Shown in pieces: positions 44,680 to 52,382 of a stretch of DNA of 58,301 bases (position 1 is its first letter; each line of letters opens with the position of its first letter). The DNA lies in NCBI GenBank assembly GCA_007116145.1, contig SKJB01000066.1, positions 1 to 58,301 on the forward strand. The letters run 5' to 3'. This stretch comes from Limnochordia bacterium. Its GTDB lineage: Bacteria > Bacillota > Limnochordia > Darwinibacteriales > DTU012. Under the pieces are notes generated by a model that did no database searches, was not told the origin of the DNA, and saw nothing but the letters and a program-made list of their open reading frames with translations. Position numbers and translations under genes: made by a program.

Positions 44680-45864
44680 TTAGTTGCTTCGCTGAAAGAA
44701 CTGAAATTTCTTTTTCTTTTCTCTTGTCTCCTCATCACCCGATAGGTCATGGGCCATATTACTGATGCCCTGGCTTATTCGAGCTCGTGGATGCAGTACT
44801 ACAACCGGATTTCCTTGATTCGCTGCCTCGACCACAGGCCGAATATCATTGGGCAAATGTCGCCATGAGGGATGATGTAGGTAATGAATAAACTGATCGA
44901 GCGAAAGGCCTAGATCCTTAGCTATCCGATTGACGACGATTTTTACTTTATCGCCAAGTCGTAATTTATCTAAAACATCAAGACAACGCCGCACATTTTT
45001 TAAATTCGGTAGATCCGGAGTAGCGATCAGCAAGATTTCATCAGCTAACTCTAAGCTTTGTAGCGTGGTTTCATGAAAAAACTGGGGGGTATCAATAATA
45101 ATATAGTCTGCAATTAGCTTTAGCTCGCCAATCGCTTGACTTATTGTCTCCGCTGTAATCATTTCTCCCTCTTCGGGTATTTCTGGCGGTGCAAGCACAC
45201 GGATACCCGACGAGTGTTGCAGGAGATAGCCTTCGATACTCGGACACCCATCACTATACCAATCAATAATTGTTCGAATAGGCTTTACATTTAACATAAT
45301 GGGTACGTCCCCAAATTGCATATCTAAATCCATTACAATCGCATCTTTACCCTGTTTAGCTAAACTGACAGCTAGATTGGTGGAGAGGGTGGTTTTACCC
45401 ACTCCACCTTTTGCACTAAATACCGTGATAACTTTACCCAATTTCGTTAGAGGCGAGGACACACCTGATTGTAACCGACGCCGTAATTCCACATCCCAGA
45501 CCTGGTAAACAGTATTGACAAGTTCGTCAGAACCAAAGGGTTTGGCTAAATAATCTCTAGCTCCTGCTACCATCGCCTTGCGCAAGTACTCTGGATCACT
45601 TTGTACACTAATGATAATAATTGCGCAATGAGGTAGTTCCTGATTAATCAGTTCCGTGGCTTGGATTCCATCCATACCTGGCATATTAACATCCATCAAT
45701 ATACAGTCTGGTTGTAACCGTCTTGCCTGTTGCAGAGCTTCTTCACCGTTGCTTGCTTCACCAACAACGGCGATACCCGACTCAAACTGTAAAAGCTTAC
45801 GCACGTTCTCCCGCGTCTCTGCAATATCATCTACGAGTAAAATCCGAAGTTTACTCCGTTCCAT
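44680..45864 (-). CDS. cpaE: CpaE/TadZ, receiver plus ParA/MinD-like localisation ATPase
   Basis: A 394-residue protein: a receiver domain (about 5-122) with LVDDIAETRENV and phosphoacceptor-type DVNMPGMDG, then a MinD/ParA-like ATPase (about 135-375) with deviant Walker A SAKGGVGKTT and VMDLDMQFGD. TadZ/CpaE places the pilus machine at its site in the cell. The receiver keeps the full Asp motif, unlike many TadZ proteins in which it has degenerated, so phosphorylation is possible. Start ATG 45864 overlaps the secretin stop; an alternative lies at 45882. Confidence 0.92.
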   Translation of the reverse strand: MERSKLRILLVDDIAETRENVRKLLQFESGIAVVGEASNGEEALQQARRLQPDCILMDVNMPGMDGIQATELINQELPHCAIIIISVQSDPEYLRKAMVAGARDYLAKPFGSDELVNTVYQVWDVELRRRLQSGVSSPLTKLGKVITVFSAKGGVGKTTLSTNLAVSLAKQGKDAIVMDLDMQFGDVPIMLNVKPIRTIIDWYSDGCPSIEGYLLQHSSGIRVLAPPEIPEEGEMITAETISQAIGELKLIADYIIIDTPQFFHETTLQSLELADEILLIATPDLPNLKNVRRCLDVLDKLRLGDKVKIVVNRIAKDLGLSLDQFIHYLHHPSWRHLPNDIRPVVEAANQGNPVVVLHPRARISQGISNMAHDLSGDEETREKKKKFQFFQRSN

Positions 45865-48367
45865 AGAGGGCCACCTCATCATCTTGATACACGATCCATG
45901 GCGTAATTAGGATAACTAACTCGGTTTGATTCTCTAGATACTTACGACTTTGAAACAGCGCACCTATAATCGGCAAATCCCCTAAAATCGGCACTTTACG
46001 AATCTGCAGAGCTTCTTCCTGCTGGATTAATCCACCAATGACGACAGTGGAACCATGGGTGAGCGTTACTGTTGTGGATACTGTCCGTGTAGTGAGTCCT
46101 GGAATCAAATCGTTATTGATTCGGACACCATTCGTCCAATCAAGCGTACTGACTTCGGGGTTAATCGTGACCCGGATTTTATCCTGAAGTACTAAAGGAG
46201 ACATGGTTAGATGAATTCCATAGTTTTGCCATTCAACGTAACTTTCCCCATCTACTGTCCGACCAATGGGGAACTTGCCGCCAGCTAAGAATGAGGCTGT
46301 TTCCCCCGAGAGCGTTAGAAGGCTCGGAGCTGCAAGCAACTTAGCATCTCCCTGTACAATCAGAGCTTCTAATTCCGCTCCCAACGGAAATGAACGGTTC
46401 ATAATCCAACTACCAATGTGAGGCACTTCTTCAAAAGGAATACTGTTGGCTATCCATTCTCCTGGTGTAGTCAAACTGCCCCAGGTCACTCCCCACTCTT
46501 CACTAATATTCTTATTAATCTCTAGCACTCGCACCTGGAGGAGAACTTGCGCTGGTCGCTGCACATGCAAGAGATCCACAACGTTACCATAGAGCTTAGC
46601 TATCTCTAAGACTCGTCCATGTTCTGCTTGATCCGTCACGACGCCTTCTAGAACGATATTCTTCTCAAATGCGATCACAGACACATGAGGCAAGTCAAGA
46701 TGCTTAAGTAATTGCTCACCCATATCGATTGCACCAGGCTGGATGACCTCTAGAAAGCTGAGCGTTGGTTGGTAATAGAGAGCGGCTATTTGCTCCGCTC
46801 GTTTTTTCGCCATTTCCGATGCAACAAGACCTTCTAACACTAAGGTGTCGCGATAGAAATTGACAGTCACAGTCGGTTCGCGTAGTGCAAAACTTAAATC
46901 GGTGATCAGTTCTGCTTGAAAACGGTCACCATCTACTACCAGCATCTCCACAGGGTCAATCTGCAGTTCGGTCTGCGGTTCGGTCTGCACAGAAGGTTTT
47001 GCACTAACTGGTTGCTCTTGCGGCAGATTCGGCATTGTTCGCACACGAATTAGATCAACTACATTTGCACTAAATGCATGGCCGATGGCTAAAGCCCTTA
47101 TCTTCTCGAATTCAGTACTCACGGTACCCTCTAATACGAGCGTGCGATTCAACCAGCTGACTGTAATTTCTGCTCTGTTGATGGCTTCAACTACATCCTC
47201 ATACAGCGGCTTTTGCTCTGTAGCTGTAGTCTTGTTGGCCACCTGCATTAGATCAATCACAGGATATGGAAGAATCTGAGCGAGCGTTAGAGCTCGTTGT
47301 TTTTCCCACGGTGTATCAACAACGCCTTCTAGTACGATGTTTTCGTAGAGCAGACTGATGGTTATATCGGGAGTTTCAATCAGACTGCGCAGATGAGCAA
47401 CTCGCCCATGAATATCGAGTACGGACTCTTCCACAATTTCTTCATCTCGCACCGACTCCCCTTGAGTCGGAAGAATCCGGAGTAGATCAATCACTGGGTA
47501 AGCAAAGGCTTTAGCAATTGCTAGAGCTCTCTTTCTTTGATATTCGGTTGCTACGAATCCTTCGATAAAAACCGTCTTTCCCCATTGCTCCACAGTAATA
47601 TCCTCGCTAATCGCATCATAGATTTGCGTTGTAACCGGCACTGCCTGGTTTCTGTGGTTACCTATATCCAAGTCTACTGGTTCTGGCACTGGTTCGAACA
47701 CCGATTCTTCCATGACTTGTAGCAAATTGACCACTGGACGACGGAACGCTTTCGCAATCTGATACGCACGCTCCCGCTCATGTTCTGTAATGAGTATCCC
47801 TTCGAGAACCACCGTATCATAGATTACCGTGACGCTAATCGCATCACCGACTAATTGGCCAATTTCTTGCTGTAACTGGGCGTCGTGTGTTGTGGTATCA
47901 TAGTCTAGCAAGTTTATCACTGCAGCACTAAAGGCATAGGCTAATTTTTCGACACGGTTTTTCTCCTCTAATGTTTCTACTCTACCCTCAATGATTAAAT
48001 GGTCTTCAATAAACCAAGCGGATACCGTAGCAATATTAATCAATGCTAGTAATTCCCGAGCCAGTGTTCCATCATCTGGTACTACCCGGATTTGATAGAG
48101 TCGTTGTTTATCCTCTTCCCAAACATGCAATGAGGTAACTCCAGTTTCGATCCCATTTAGTAGTAATTGATTCGATGATAGCGCTAAAACGTCAACAATG
48201 GATTCATCACCAACCGCAACACGGGTGAGATCCAAAACAGGCAATAGCCGGCTTTGCCCCTTAATCAGTACTAGTTGGTGGGCTTGGTCCTGGGCACTGA
48301 AGGCTTGGGCGCTAAAGACAAAGAGCAATGTTAGCAAAAGCAGTAACGGAGAAAATTTGCTATTCAT
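45851..48367 (-). CDS. cpaC: Tad secretin (CpaC/RcpA type) with seven BON-like repeats
   Basis: An 838-residue outer-membrane secretin. Signal peptide 1-25; pilus-assembly N-domain (about 30-98; QSRLLPVLDLTRVAVGDESI); then seven BON-like repeats at about 115-157, 177-219, 256-298, 334-377, 400-442, 498-541 and 561-602, each of the form strand, VLEG, acidic/basic helix, and PVVDLL-type strand; secretin channel 605-823, ending with the signature VPILGDLPIIGALFQS. Usual Tad secretins are about 450-600 residues with one or two such domains. A secretin needs an outer membrane. Two acidic Pro-rich linkers (220-245, 445-475) separate repeat groups. It overlaps cpaB by eight bases. Confidence 0.93.
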   Translation of the reverse strand: MNSKFSPLLLLLTLLFVFSAQAFSAQDQAHQLVLIKGQSRLLPVLDLTRVAVGDESIVDVLALSSNQLLLNGIETGVTSLHVWEEDKQRLYQIRVVPDDGTLARELLALINIATVSAWFIEDHLIIEGRVETLEEKNRVEKLAYAFSAAVINLLDYDTTTHDAQLQQEIGQLVGDAISVTVIYDTVVLEGILITEHERERAYQIAKAFRRPVVNLLQVMEESVFEPVPEPVDLDIGNHRNQAVPVTTQIYDAISEDITVEQWGKTVFIEGFVATEYQRKRALAIAKAFAYPVIDLLRILPTQGESVRDEEIVEESVLDIHGRVAHLRSLIETPDITISLLYENIVLEGVVDTPWEKQRALTLAQILPYPVIDLMQVANKTTATEQKPLYEDVVEAINRAEITVSWLNRTLVLEGTVSTEFEKIRALAIGHAFSANVVDLIRVRTMPNLPQEQPVSAKPSVQTEPQTELQIDPVEMLVVDGDRFQAELITDLSFALREPTVTVNFYRDTLVLEGLVASEMAKKRAEQIAALYYQPTLSFLEVIQPGAIDMGEQLLKHLDLPHVSVIAFEKNIVLEGVVTDQAEHGRVLEIAKLYGNVVDLLHVQRPAQVLLQVRVLEINKNISEEWGVTWGSLTTPGEWIANSIPFEEVPHIGSWIMNRSFPLGAELEALIVQGDAKLLAAPSLLTLSGETASFLAGGKFPIGRTVDGESYVEWQNYGIHLTMSPLVLQDKIRVTINPEVSTLDWTNGVRINNDLIPGLTTRTVSTTVTLTHGSTVVIGGLIQQEEALQIRKVPILGDLPIIGALFQSRKYLENQTELVILITPWIVYQDDEVALYGTE

Positions 48368-49250
48368 CTACAAATCGCACCTCCCTATTTGTTCCCCGGA
48401 TAACTTCAATCTCTCGTTGATTTTCTAAAGCTGGAGGTTTCGTCTGCACAGACCGATCACTCACATTCGGTGAAGATGCTGAGACAGGAGTATGAACAGC
48501 AGTCGCTTCTGTGGTCCGAGTAGCCACTTCCTGCCGAGTAGCAAGGGTGTTGCTTTGCGCATAGGCCAACGGATGTAAAATCTCAATTCCTGTCCCTTGG
48601 CGAGAGGCCAGTCCAGAAGCTTCCGGCGGGCGCAGAGCCAAACGGAGACTTCCTTGTTCGTCAGCAAGAATAATCGCTTCTACTTGATTCGGACTGAGTG
48701 CTAAAGTAACACTAGTACTCACGCGAGCCAATGGTTTTTGTTGATTATCCATATCTTGGGCAATAGCAAGTACCGTGACATTTTCTAGCACCGTTATGGT
48801 CAGTGGTTGATCCATCGTGAAGGTGGCGATCACATCGACCCGATCCCCCGGCTTGATAAAACCAGCCACTCCGATTACTTCATTAACAGCAATTGTCATC
48901 CCACGCTTATCAGCAGGAATTGTAAATGAAAGCCCAGGAATCTGACCGAGTGGCAGTAAACGACTACGTAAAATTTGTTCCCCGCTGAGAATCTCACTGA
49001 TTGAAATGCGACCATGTACTTCACTAACATCAAAGATCGCCTCGGGATGCACAGCATCTATAGGTAATCTGCGTCGTTCTACCATGTACCGCGTTACTGT
49101 GGTATGGGTTGCGACTTTCCGTGTGGCCACCACCACCTCCACAGTTTCAACTGGTTTTAATGGTTCAAAACTCATTAGATAATTGTACACAAGCGTCGCA
49201 CTCAGTAACCCCAGACAAACTGCTAAGATTAAAAGAACCTTCCCATTCAT
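48360..49250 (-). CDS. cpaB: CpaB/RcpC, Flp pilus assembly protein with SAF domain
   Basis: A 296-residue exported protein with an N-terminal TM segment (4-24), an SAF domain (about 38-100; VATRKVATHTTVTRYMVERR) and an RcpC/CpaB domain (about 105-215; RGMTIAVNEVIGVAGFIKPG, DRVDVIATF). It stabilises the secretin in the periplasm. A Thr/Ser/Pro-rich C-terminal tail (about 225-296) is longer than needed for the fold. GGGGGTG precedes the ATG. Confidence 0.94.
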   Translation of the reverse strand: MNGKVLLILAVCLGLLSATLVYNYLMSFEPLKPVETVEVVVATRKVATHTTVTRYMVERRRLPIDAVHPEAIFDVSEVHGRISISEILSGEQILRSRLLPLGQIPGLSFTIPADKRGMTIAVNEVIGVAGFIKPGDRVDVIATFTMDQPLTITVLENVTVLAIAQDMDNQQKPLARVSTSVTLALSPNQVEAIILADEQGSLRLALRPPEASGLASRQGTGIEILHPLAYAQSNTLATRQEVATRTTEATAVHTPVSASSPNVSDRSVQTKPPALENQREIEVIRGTNREVRFVDE

Positions 49251-49282
49251 GTTTACACCCCCAAAATATCCCCCAGAAACTC

Positions 49283-50188
49283 CTATTTCACTAATCGATA
49301 CGCAGTTAATCCATAATCGGGTGCACTAGAGCTGATTTCACCATCCACAACCATCCGCATAAAGCGACCAACCACAGTAGCATCACTCCCTTTGGTTTCA
49401 ACATTCTCTAAGAAGAAGGAAGCAAATCCAAGGATCGTTATCTCCTTACGCCCTTTCACATCTAAACTATCTACAATTGGTACAACCAAAATCCGCGAGC
49501 TCTTTAGTGATACCTCATCAAATTGGGCTAGCGGATCTAGACCCATGAGATACTGGATACCCGATTTTGTCTTCCCCGCCATATTTCCTGTTTCTGTTGG
49601 CACGTTATCGCCAATTCGAAGCATTCCCGGATAACCATACTTAATGTTTTTTTCGTAGTTACTCGCTCCTGTTCCCCCAAGAGCTAATGCTCCGAAATTA
49701 CCTTGGAAACTACCTCCACTATGGGGATCATTCTTGAGGTTGATTGTCTGGCCAAATTCAAAACTTCCCCACTCCACACCAAAAGGAGCAGCTCCCATGT
49801 AGCCAGAAATTCCGCCGCGCTCTGCTTGGGCATACGCCTTGACTTCCACGTGTTTGAAACCAAACATGGGCATAAAGAACAAGTCGACTTGCCGTTTAGC
49901 CTCTACAGAAATCCGGCTATTGCCGTGGGACACACCTACCGTTAATGCGGCAGCAGAAACGTTGTTTTTCGCTGCGTAGTTGTAAGCTTCCGCAACTGCA
50001 TTATTAGCCATTGATAACTCTTGCACACCAGCTAAAGCAGCAGCATCCACTGCGTTGACCAACCGACCCCGTTGGAGATACAGATACCCCCCATCCACAA
50101 CAATACCTAATAAACCTAAAAAGAGCGTTAAACCTAGGGCTACGAGAATAATAATCGATCCAGTTTCCTCTTTAATGACTCGTCTCAC
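49283..50188 (-). CDS. TadG-like minor pseudopilin
   Basis: A 301-residue protein with the TadG-type N-terminus (KEETGSIIILVALGLTLFLG, LLGIVVDGGYLYLQRGRLVN, AVDAAALAG) and a beta-rich extracellular part; it lacks a von Willebrand A MIDAS motif found in longer TadG proteins. Such proteins are minor components or initiators of the Flp pilus. Start GTG 50188, GAGGGG eight bases upstream. Located between tadE and cpaB. Confidence 0.85.
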   Translation of the reverse strand: MRRVIKEETGSIIILVALGLTLFLGLLGIVVDGGYLYLQRGRLVNAVDAAALAGVQELSMANNAVAEAYNYAAKNNVSAAALTVGVSHGNSRISVEAKRQVDLFFMPMFGFKHVEVKAYAQAERGGISGYMGAAPFGVEWGSFEFGQTINLKNDPHSGGSFQGNFGALALGGTGASNYEKNIKYGYPGMLRIGDNVPTETGNMAGKTKSGIQYLMGLDPLAQFDEVSLKSSRILVVPIVDSLDVKGRKEITILGFASFFLENVETKGSDATVVGRFMRMVVDGEISSSAPDYGLTAYRLVK

Positions 50189-50206
50189 ATTGTCATCCCC
50201 TCGTAC

Positions 50207-50602
50207 TTACTCTACTCGCATTACAGTGCGACCAACTATCGAAAAGGGATTCGGCAGCACCCCAGCTAACGGTGTAATCAATGGTAATCTCGCATTAACC
50301 GTTACCTCCAACGCATCACCACGCTTGCGCACACTATCACTTGGTGTTACCGTGACCTGAATGGAGATGTTACCTAACGATAACAATGCACGATCAACAG
50401 CTAGATAGATTTCATCATCACTGTAACGCAGCGCTCCTACACGTGCTCCTTCGCGACTAGCGTGGGTAGTAACTAGATAAGCGTGCCCGATCCGCCCAAA
50501 CTCAACAATTCCTAACATGATTGTCAATAACAACGTCAGACAGAGAGCTAACTCAATTAAGGCTTGTCCGCGTGTATCCCGGGCAATACTTAACCATTTC
50601 AT
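50207..50602 (-). CDS. tadE: TadE-like pseudopilin
   Basis: A 131-residue protein with a single N-terminal hydrophobic helix of TadE type (DTRGQALIELALCLTLLLTI, MLGIVEFG), carrying a Gly-X4-Glu-like prepilin motif, followed by a small periplasmic domain (ASREGARVGALRYSD). Processed by the prepilin peptidase next door. Start ATG 50602 rather than the upstream GTG, which would overlap the ribosome site. Confidence 0.88.
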   Translation of the reverse strand: MKWLSIARDTRGQALIELALCLTLLLTIMLGIVEFGRIGHAYLVTTHASREGARVGALRYSDDEIYLAVDRALLSLGNISIQVTVTPSDSVRKRGDALEVTVNARLPLITPLAGVLPNPFSIVGRTVMRVE

Positions 50603-50614
50603 CGTCACTCCCCC

Positions 50615-51133
50615 TTAGAACCAAACCCCATGATAGAGTACAATCAATGCACCAATGGCCATCGCTACTCCGTAGGGAAAACCCCACGTCCGACCCGCAG
50701 CTAATGTGCGCAACGGCACTCTAGACGCCGCTCCATTCACGAGTCCTACCGTTGCATTCCAGAGCAGCCCCTGTAAGGTAACCCCTAGAATTTTTTGCTG
50801 AAAGAGTATTACCATCGCCCAAAGTCCACCAATCACCGCCCCGTACAGAAAGGTGGTTAACACAAACTTTGCGCCCATAAGTGCACCAATTGCTGCTAAT
50901 AGCTTCACATCGCCTGCACCCACCCCTCGCAACGCATATGGGATAAACAACAAGGCTAAACCCACTATAAACCCAAGACCACTAAAACTCATTCCCTCCC
51001 AGCCCCGACTAACAGTATTTATGACGAAACCTAACACAACCATAGGTACGACAATCCCGTTGGGTATTTTGCGATAACGGCCATCAAAGTATAAAATAAG
51101 TGCTAGACCCACAAGTAAGATGAAATGTTCCAC
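50615..51133 (-). CDS. cpaA: TadV/CpaA, A24 prepilin peptidase
   Basis: A 172-residue integral membrane aspartic peptidase that cleaves Flp, TadE and TadG prepilins. Catalytic aspartates are Asp17 (YFDGRYRKIPN) and Asp75 in the GxGD motif (GVGAGDVKLLAAIGA). Six hydrophobic segments. It lacks the N-methyltransferase half of PilD, as usual for this type. Start GTG 51133 with GGGAGG eight bases upstream. It lies just after flp, behind a leaky terminator-like hairpin (51174-51218). Confidence 0.93.
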   Translation of the reverse strand: MEHFILLVGLALILYFDGRYRKIPNGIVVPMVVLGFVINTVSRGWEGMSFSGLGFIVGLALLFIPYALRGVGAGDVKLLAAIGALMGAKFVLTTFLYGAVIGGLWAMVILFQQKILGVTLQGLLWNATVGLVNGAASRVPLRTLAAGRTWGFPYGVAMAIGALIVLYHGVWF

Positions 51134-51173
51134 CGTTTAATCCTCCCAAAGATAGTTTGCCATTGTTATAACA

Positions 51174-51218
51174 AAAGCGACAGCCGGGGGGGCGGGGTAT
51201 AGGGGTGGCTGCCGCTTT
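51174..51218 (-). terminator. Intercistronic terminator between flp and the assembly genes
   Basis: AAAGCGACAGCC (51174-51185) pairs with GGCTGCCGCTTT (51207-51218) in a 12-base-pair stem with one G-U pair, around a 21-base C-rich loop; TTTTGTT follows on the minus strand. It would lower expression of the assembly genes relative to the abundant pilin. Confidence 0.75.
51186..51205 (+). other. Potential G-quadruplex in the flp terminator loop
   Basis: The plus strand reads G7-C-G4-TATA-G4, enough for four G-tracts of three or more with short loops. It lies exactly in the loop of the terminator hairpin, on the template strand for tad transcription. Confidence 0.55.
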
Positions 51219-51247
51219 GTTGACTAAATTATGTTGTATTCCAGTAC

Positions 51248-51442
51248 TTATTCGCCTCCACCTTCGCCTCCGCCAGCGTTTAGAAGCCCATCTGTTATCT
51301 CGTCAAATGTTTCTCCTAGTGTACCACCAATTGCTCTCAACCCGACGATAGCCACAATGGCCACCAAAGCAATAATCAGACCGTATTCCACCATGCCTTG
51401 TCCTTCTTCTTCTGTCCAAAGCCGTTTTAATTGATTGATCAC
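51248..51442 (-). CDS. flp: Flp-type major pilin
   Basis: A 64-residue Flp pilin. Leader MINQLKRLWTEEEG is cleaved after Gly14 (G|QGMVEY), leaving Glu5 and Tyr6 in the mature protein, the Flp hallmark; the hydrophobic helix GLIIALVAIVAIVGL follows. The mature form is about 50 residues and ends in a Gly/Glu tail (AGGGEGGGE). Start GTG 51442 has AAGGAGG nine bases upstream. First gene of the Tad locus; separate promoter (51515-51523) and leader with GGA repeats. Confidence 0.95.
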   Translation of the reverse strand: MINQLKRLWTEEEGQGMVEYGLIIALVAIVAIVGLRAIGGTLGETFDEITDGLLNAGGGEGGGE

Positions 51443-51479
51443 GTTCCTCGACCTCCTTATATTTTAGCTTGCCTCGTGC

Positions 51480-51501
51480 TTCCTGTTTTCCTGTTTTCCT
51501 G
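51480..51501 (-). repeat. Triple CAGGAA repeat in the flp 5' leader
   Basis: On the minus strand CAGGAA occurs three times with an exact eight-base period (51496-51501, 51488-51493, 51480-51485), near the expected 5' end of the flp mRNA. Two more GGA triplets lie at and just after the ribosome site. Repeated GGA motifs around a ribosome site are what CsrA binds. Confidence 0.55.
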
Positions 51502-51514
51502 TCTTTCTGACTTC

Positions 51515-51533
51515 ATTGTAGCACGCTATAGCG
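51515..51533 (-). promoter_or_regulatory. Extended -10 promoter of flp with a palindrome in the spacer
   Basis: Minus strand: TGCTACAAT (51515-51523), an extended -10 element without a good -35. Directly upstream is the perfect ten-base palindrome CGCTATAGCG (51524-51533), where a regulator could sit in the promoter spacer. A weak -35 fits a need for an activator. Confidence 0.5.
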
Positions 51534-51607
51534 CCCCTGAGAATCAGCCAATAGTCCCATTTATTCTGGGACCGTTATAAGTGCTAGCAATATAACTGAA
51601 AACGTTG

Positions 51608-51613
51608 TATAAT
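51608..51613 (+). promoter_or_regulatory. -10 element of the HD-domain gene
   Basis: A perfect TATAAT lies 28 bases before the GTG start; the matching -35 region (TAGCAA) is poor. It is divergent from the flp promoter. Confidence 0.4.
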
Positions 51614-51635
51614 ATGGAACAAGGAGGTGGACGTT

Positions 51636-52370
51636 GTGATTCGTTATAAGGATGTACGAAACAACCCCAATTTTAAACTACTCATAAACCGTGCCTGGGA
51701 TTATTTAAAGGCGAAAGGATATACCGAACATGGAGTGCGCCATGTATCCTATGTATCAAAGATTACAAGTCGCATTTTAGAGGATTTAGGTTTTGATGAA
51801 CGTACAGTTGAATTAGGAGCTATTACTGGTTACCTCCACGATGTTGGTAATATGCACAATCGCAAGCACCATGGCATAACAGGAGCAACGATTGTCTACA
51901 CAGAATTGCGAGCGATGGGCATGGAGTTAGCTGAGGTTTGTGATATTACCACGGCGATTGCTAACCATGAAGAGGAAATTGGAGCTGCGATTAGTCCGAT
52001 CACAGCAGCTTTGATTTTAGCGGACAAAAGCGATGCCCATCGTACACGGGTCCATCGCACAAAATCCGGTCCCCCAGATATCCATGATCGAGTCAATCTC
52101 GCCGTTTTAAACTCAAAACTGTACGTCGATAAAGGGAAGAAAACCATCACCCTAGACATAGAGTTTGATCAAAGACTTTGTCAAATCATGGACTATTTTG
52201 AAATTTATCTCAAACGGATGGAAATGTGTAAGTCCGCAGCTACTCTCCTCGGGTGTCGATTCCGCTTAGTTATTAACGGACTAGAGTTACTAGGACATTT
52301 AGAAACACAGCAACAAGAGAAACTACAACAGCAAGAATTACTCAAGCAAAAAAATAGAGCCGGGGCTTAA
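51636..52370 (+). CDS. HD-domain phosphohydrolase family protein
   Basis: A 244-residue soluble protein with an HD domain: His in EHGVRHVSYVSKI (about 30-42), the HD pair in YLHDVGN (about 70-76), HHG at about 82-84, and a further His in AIANHEEE. HADKSDAHR-like ADKSDAHRTRVH follows at about 132-143. Such enzymes hydrolyse phosphate esters of nucleotides or signalling nucleotides; substrate unknown. A Gln-rich helical tail (QQQEKLQQQELLKQK) ends the chain. Start GTG 51636 is eight bases after AAGGAGG. It is convergent with degU and overlaps it by four bases inside a shared terminator. Confidence 0.82.
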   Translation: MIRYKDVRNNPNFKLLINRAWDYLKAKGYTEHGVRHVSYVSKITSRILEDLGFDERTVELGAITGYLHDVGNMHNRKHHGITGATIVYTELRAMGMELAEVCDITTAIANHEEEIGAAISPITAALILADKSDAHRTRVHRTKSGPPDIHDRVNLAVLNSKLYVDKGKKTITLDIEFDQRLCQIMDYFEIYLKRMEMCKSAATLLGCRFRLVINGLELLGHLETQQQEKLQQQELLKQKNRAGA

Positions 52371-52382
52371 TCCCCGGCTTTT
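52351..52382. terminator. Bidirectional terminator with both stop codons in the loop
   Basis: AGCCGGGG (52358-52365) pairs with CCCCGGCT (52372-52379); the loop CTTAAT contains TAA for the plus-strand HD gene (52368-52370) and for the minus-strand degU-like gene (52367-52369). A-runs on the left and T-runs on the right make it work both ways. Confidence 0.9.

Noticed and set aside
47000-48100. Secretin repeats as a DNA-level tandem repeat or assembly artefact
   Set aside because: The repeats match only at protein level and differ strongly in DNA, so they are old duplications, not a recent or artificial repeat.
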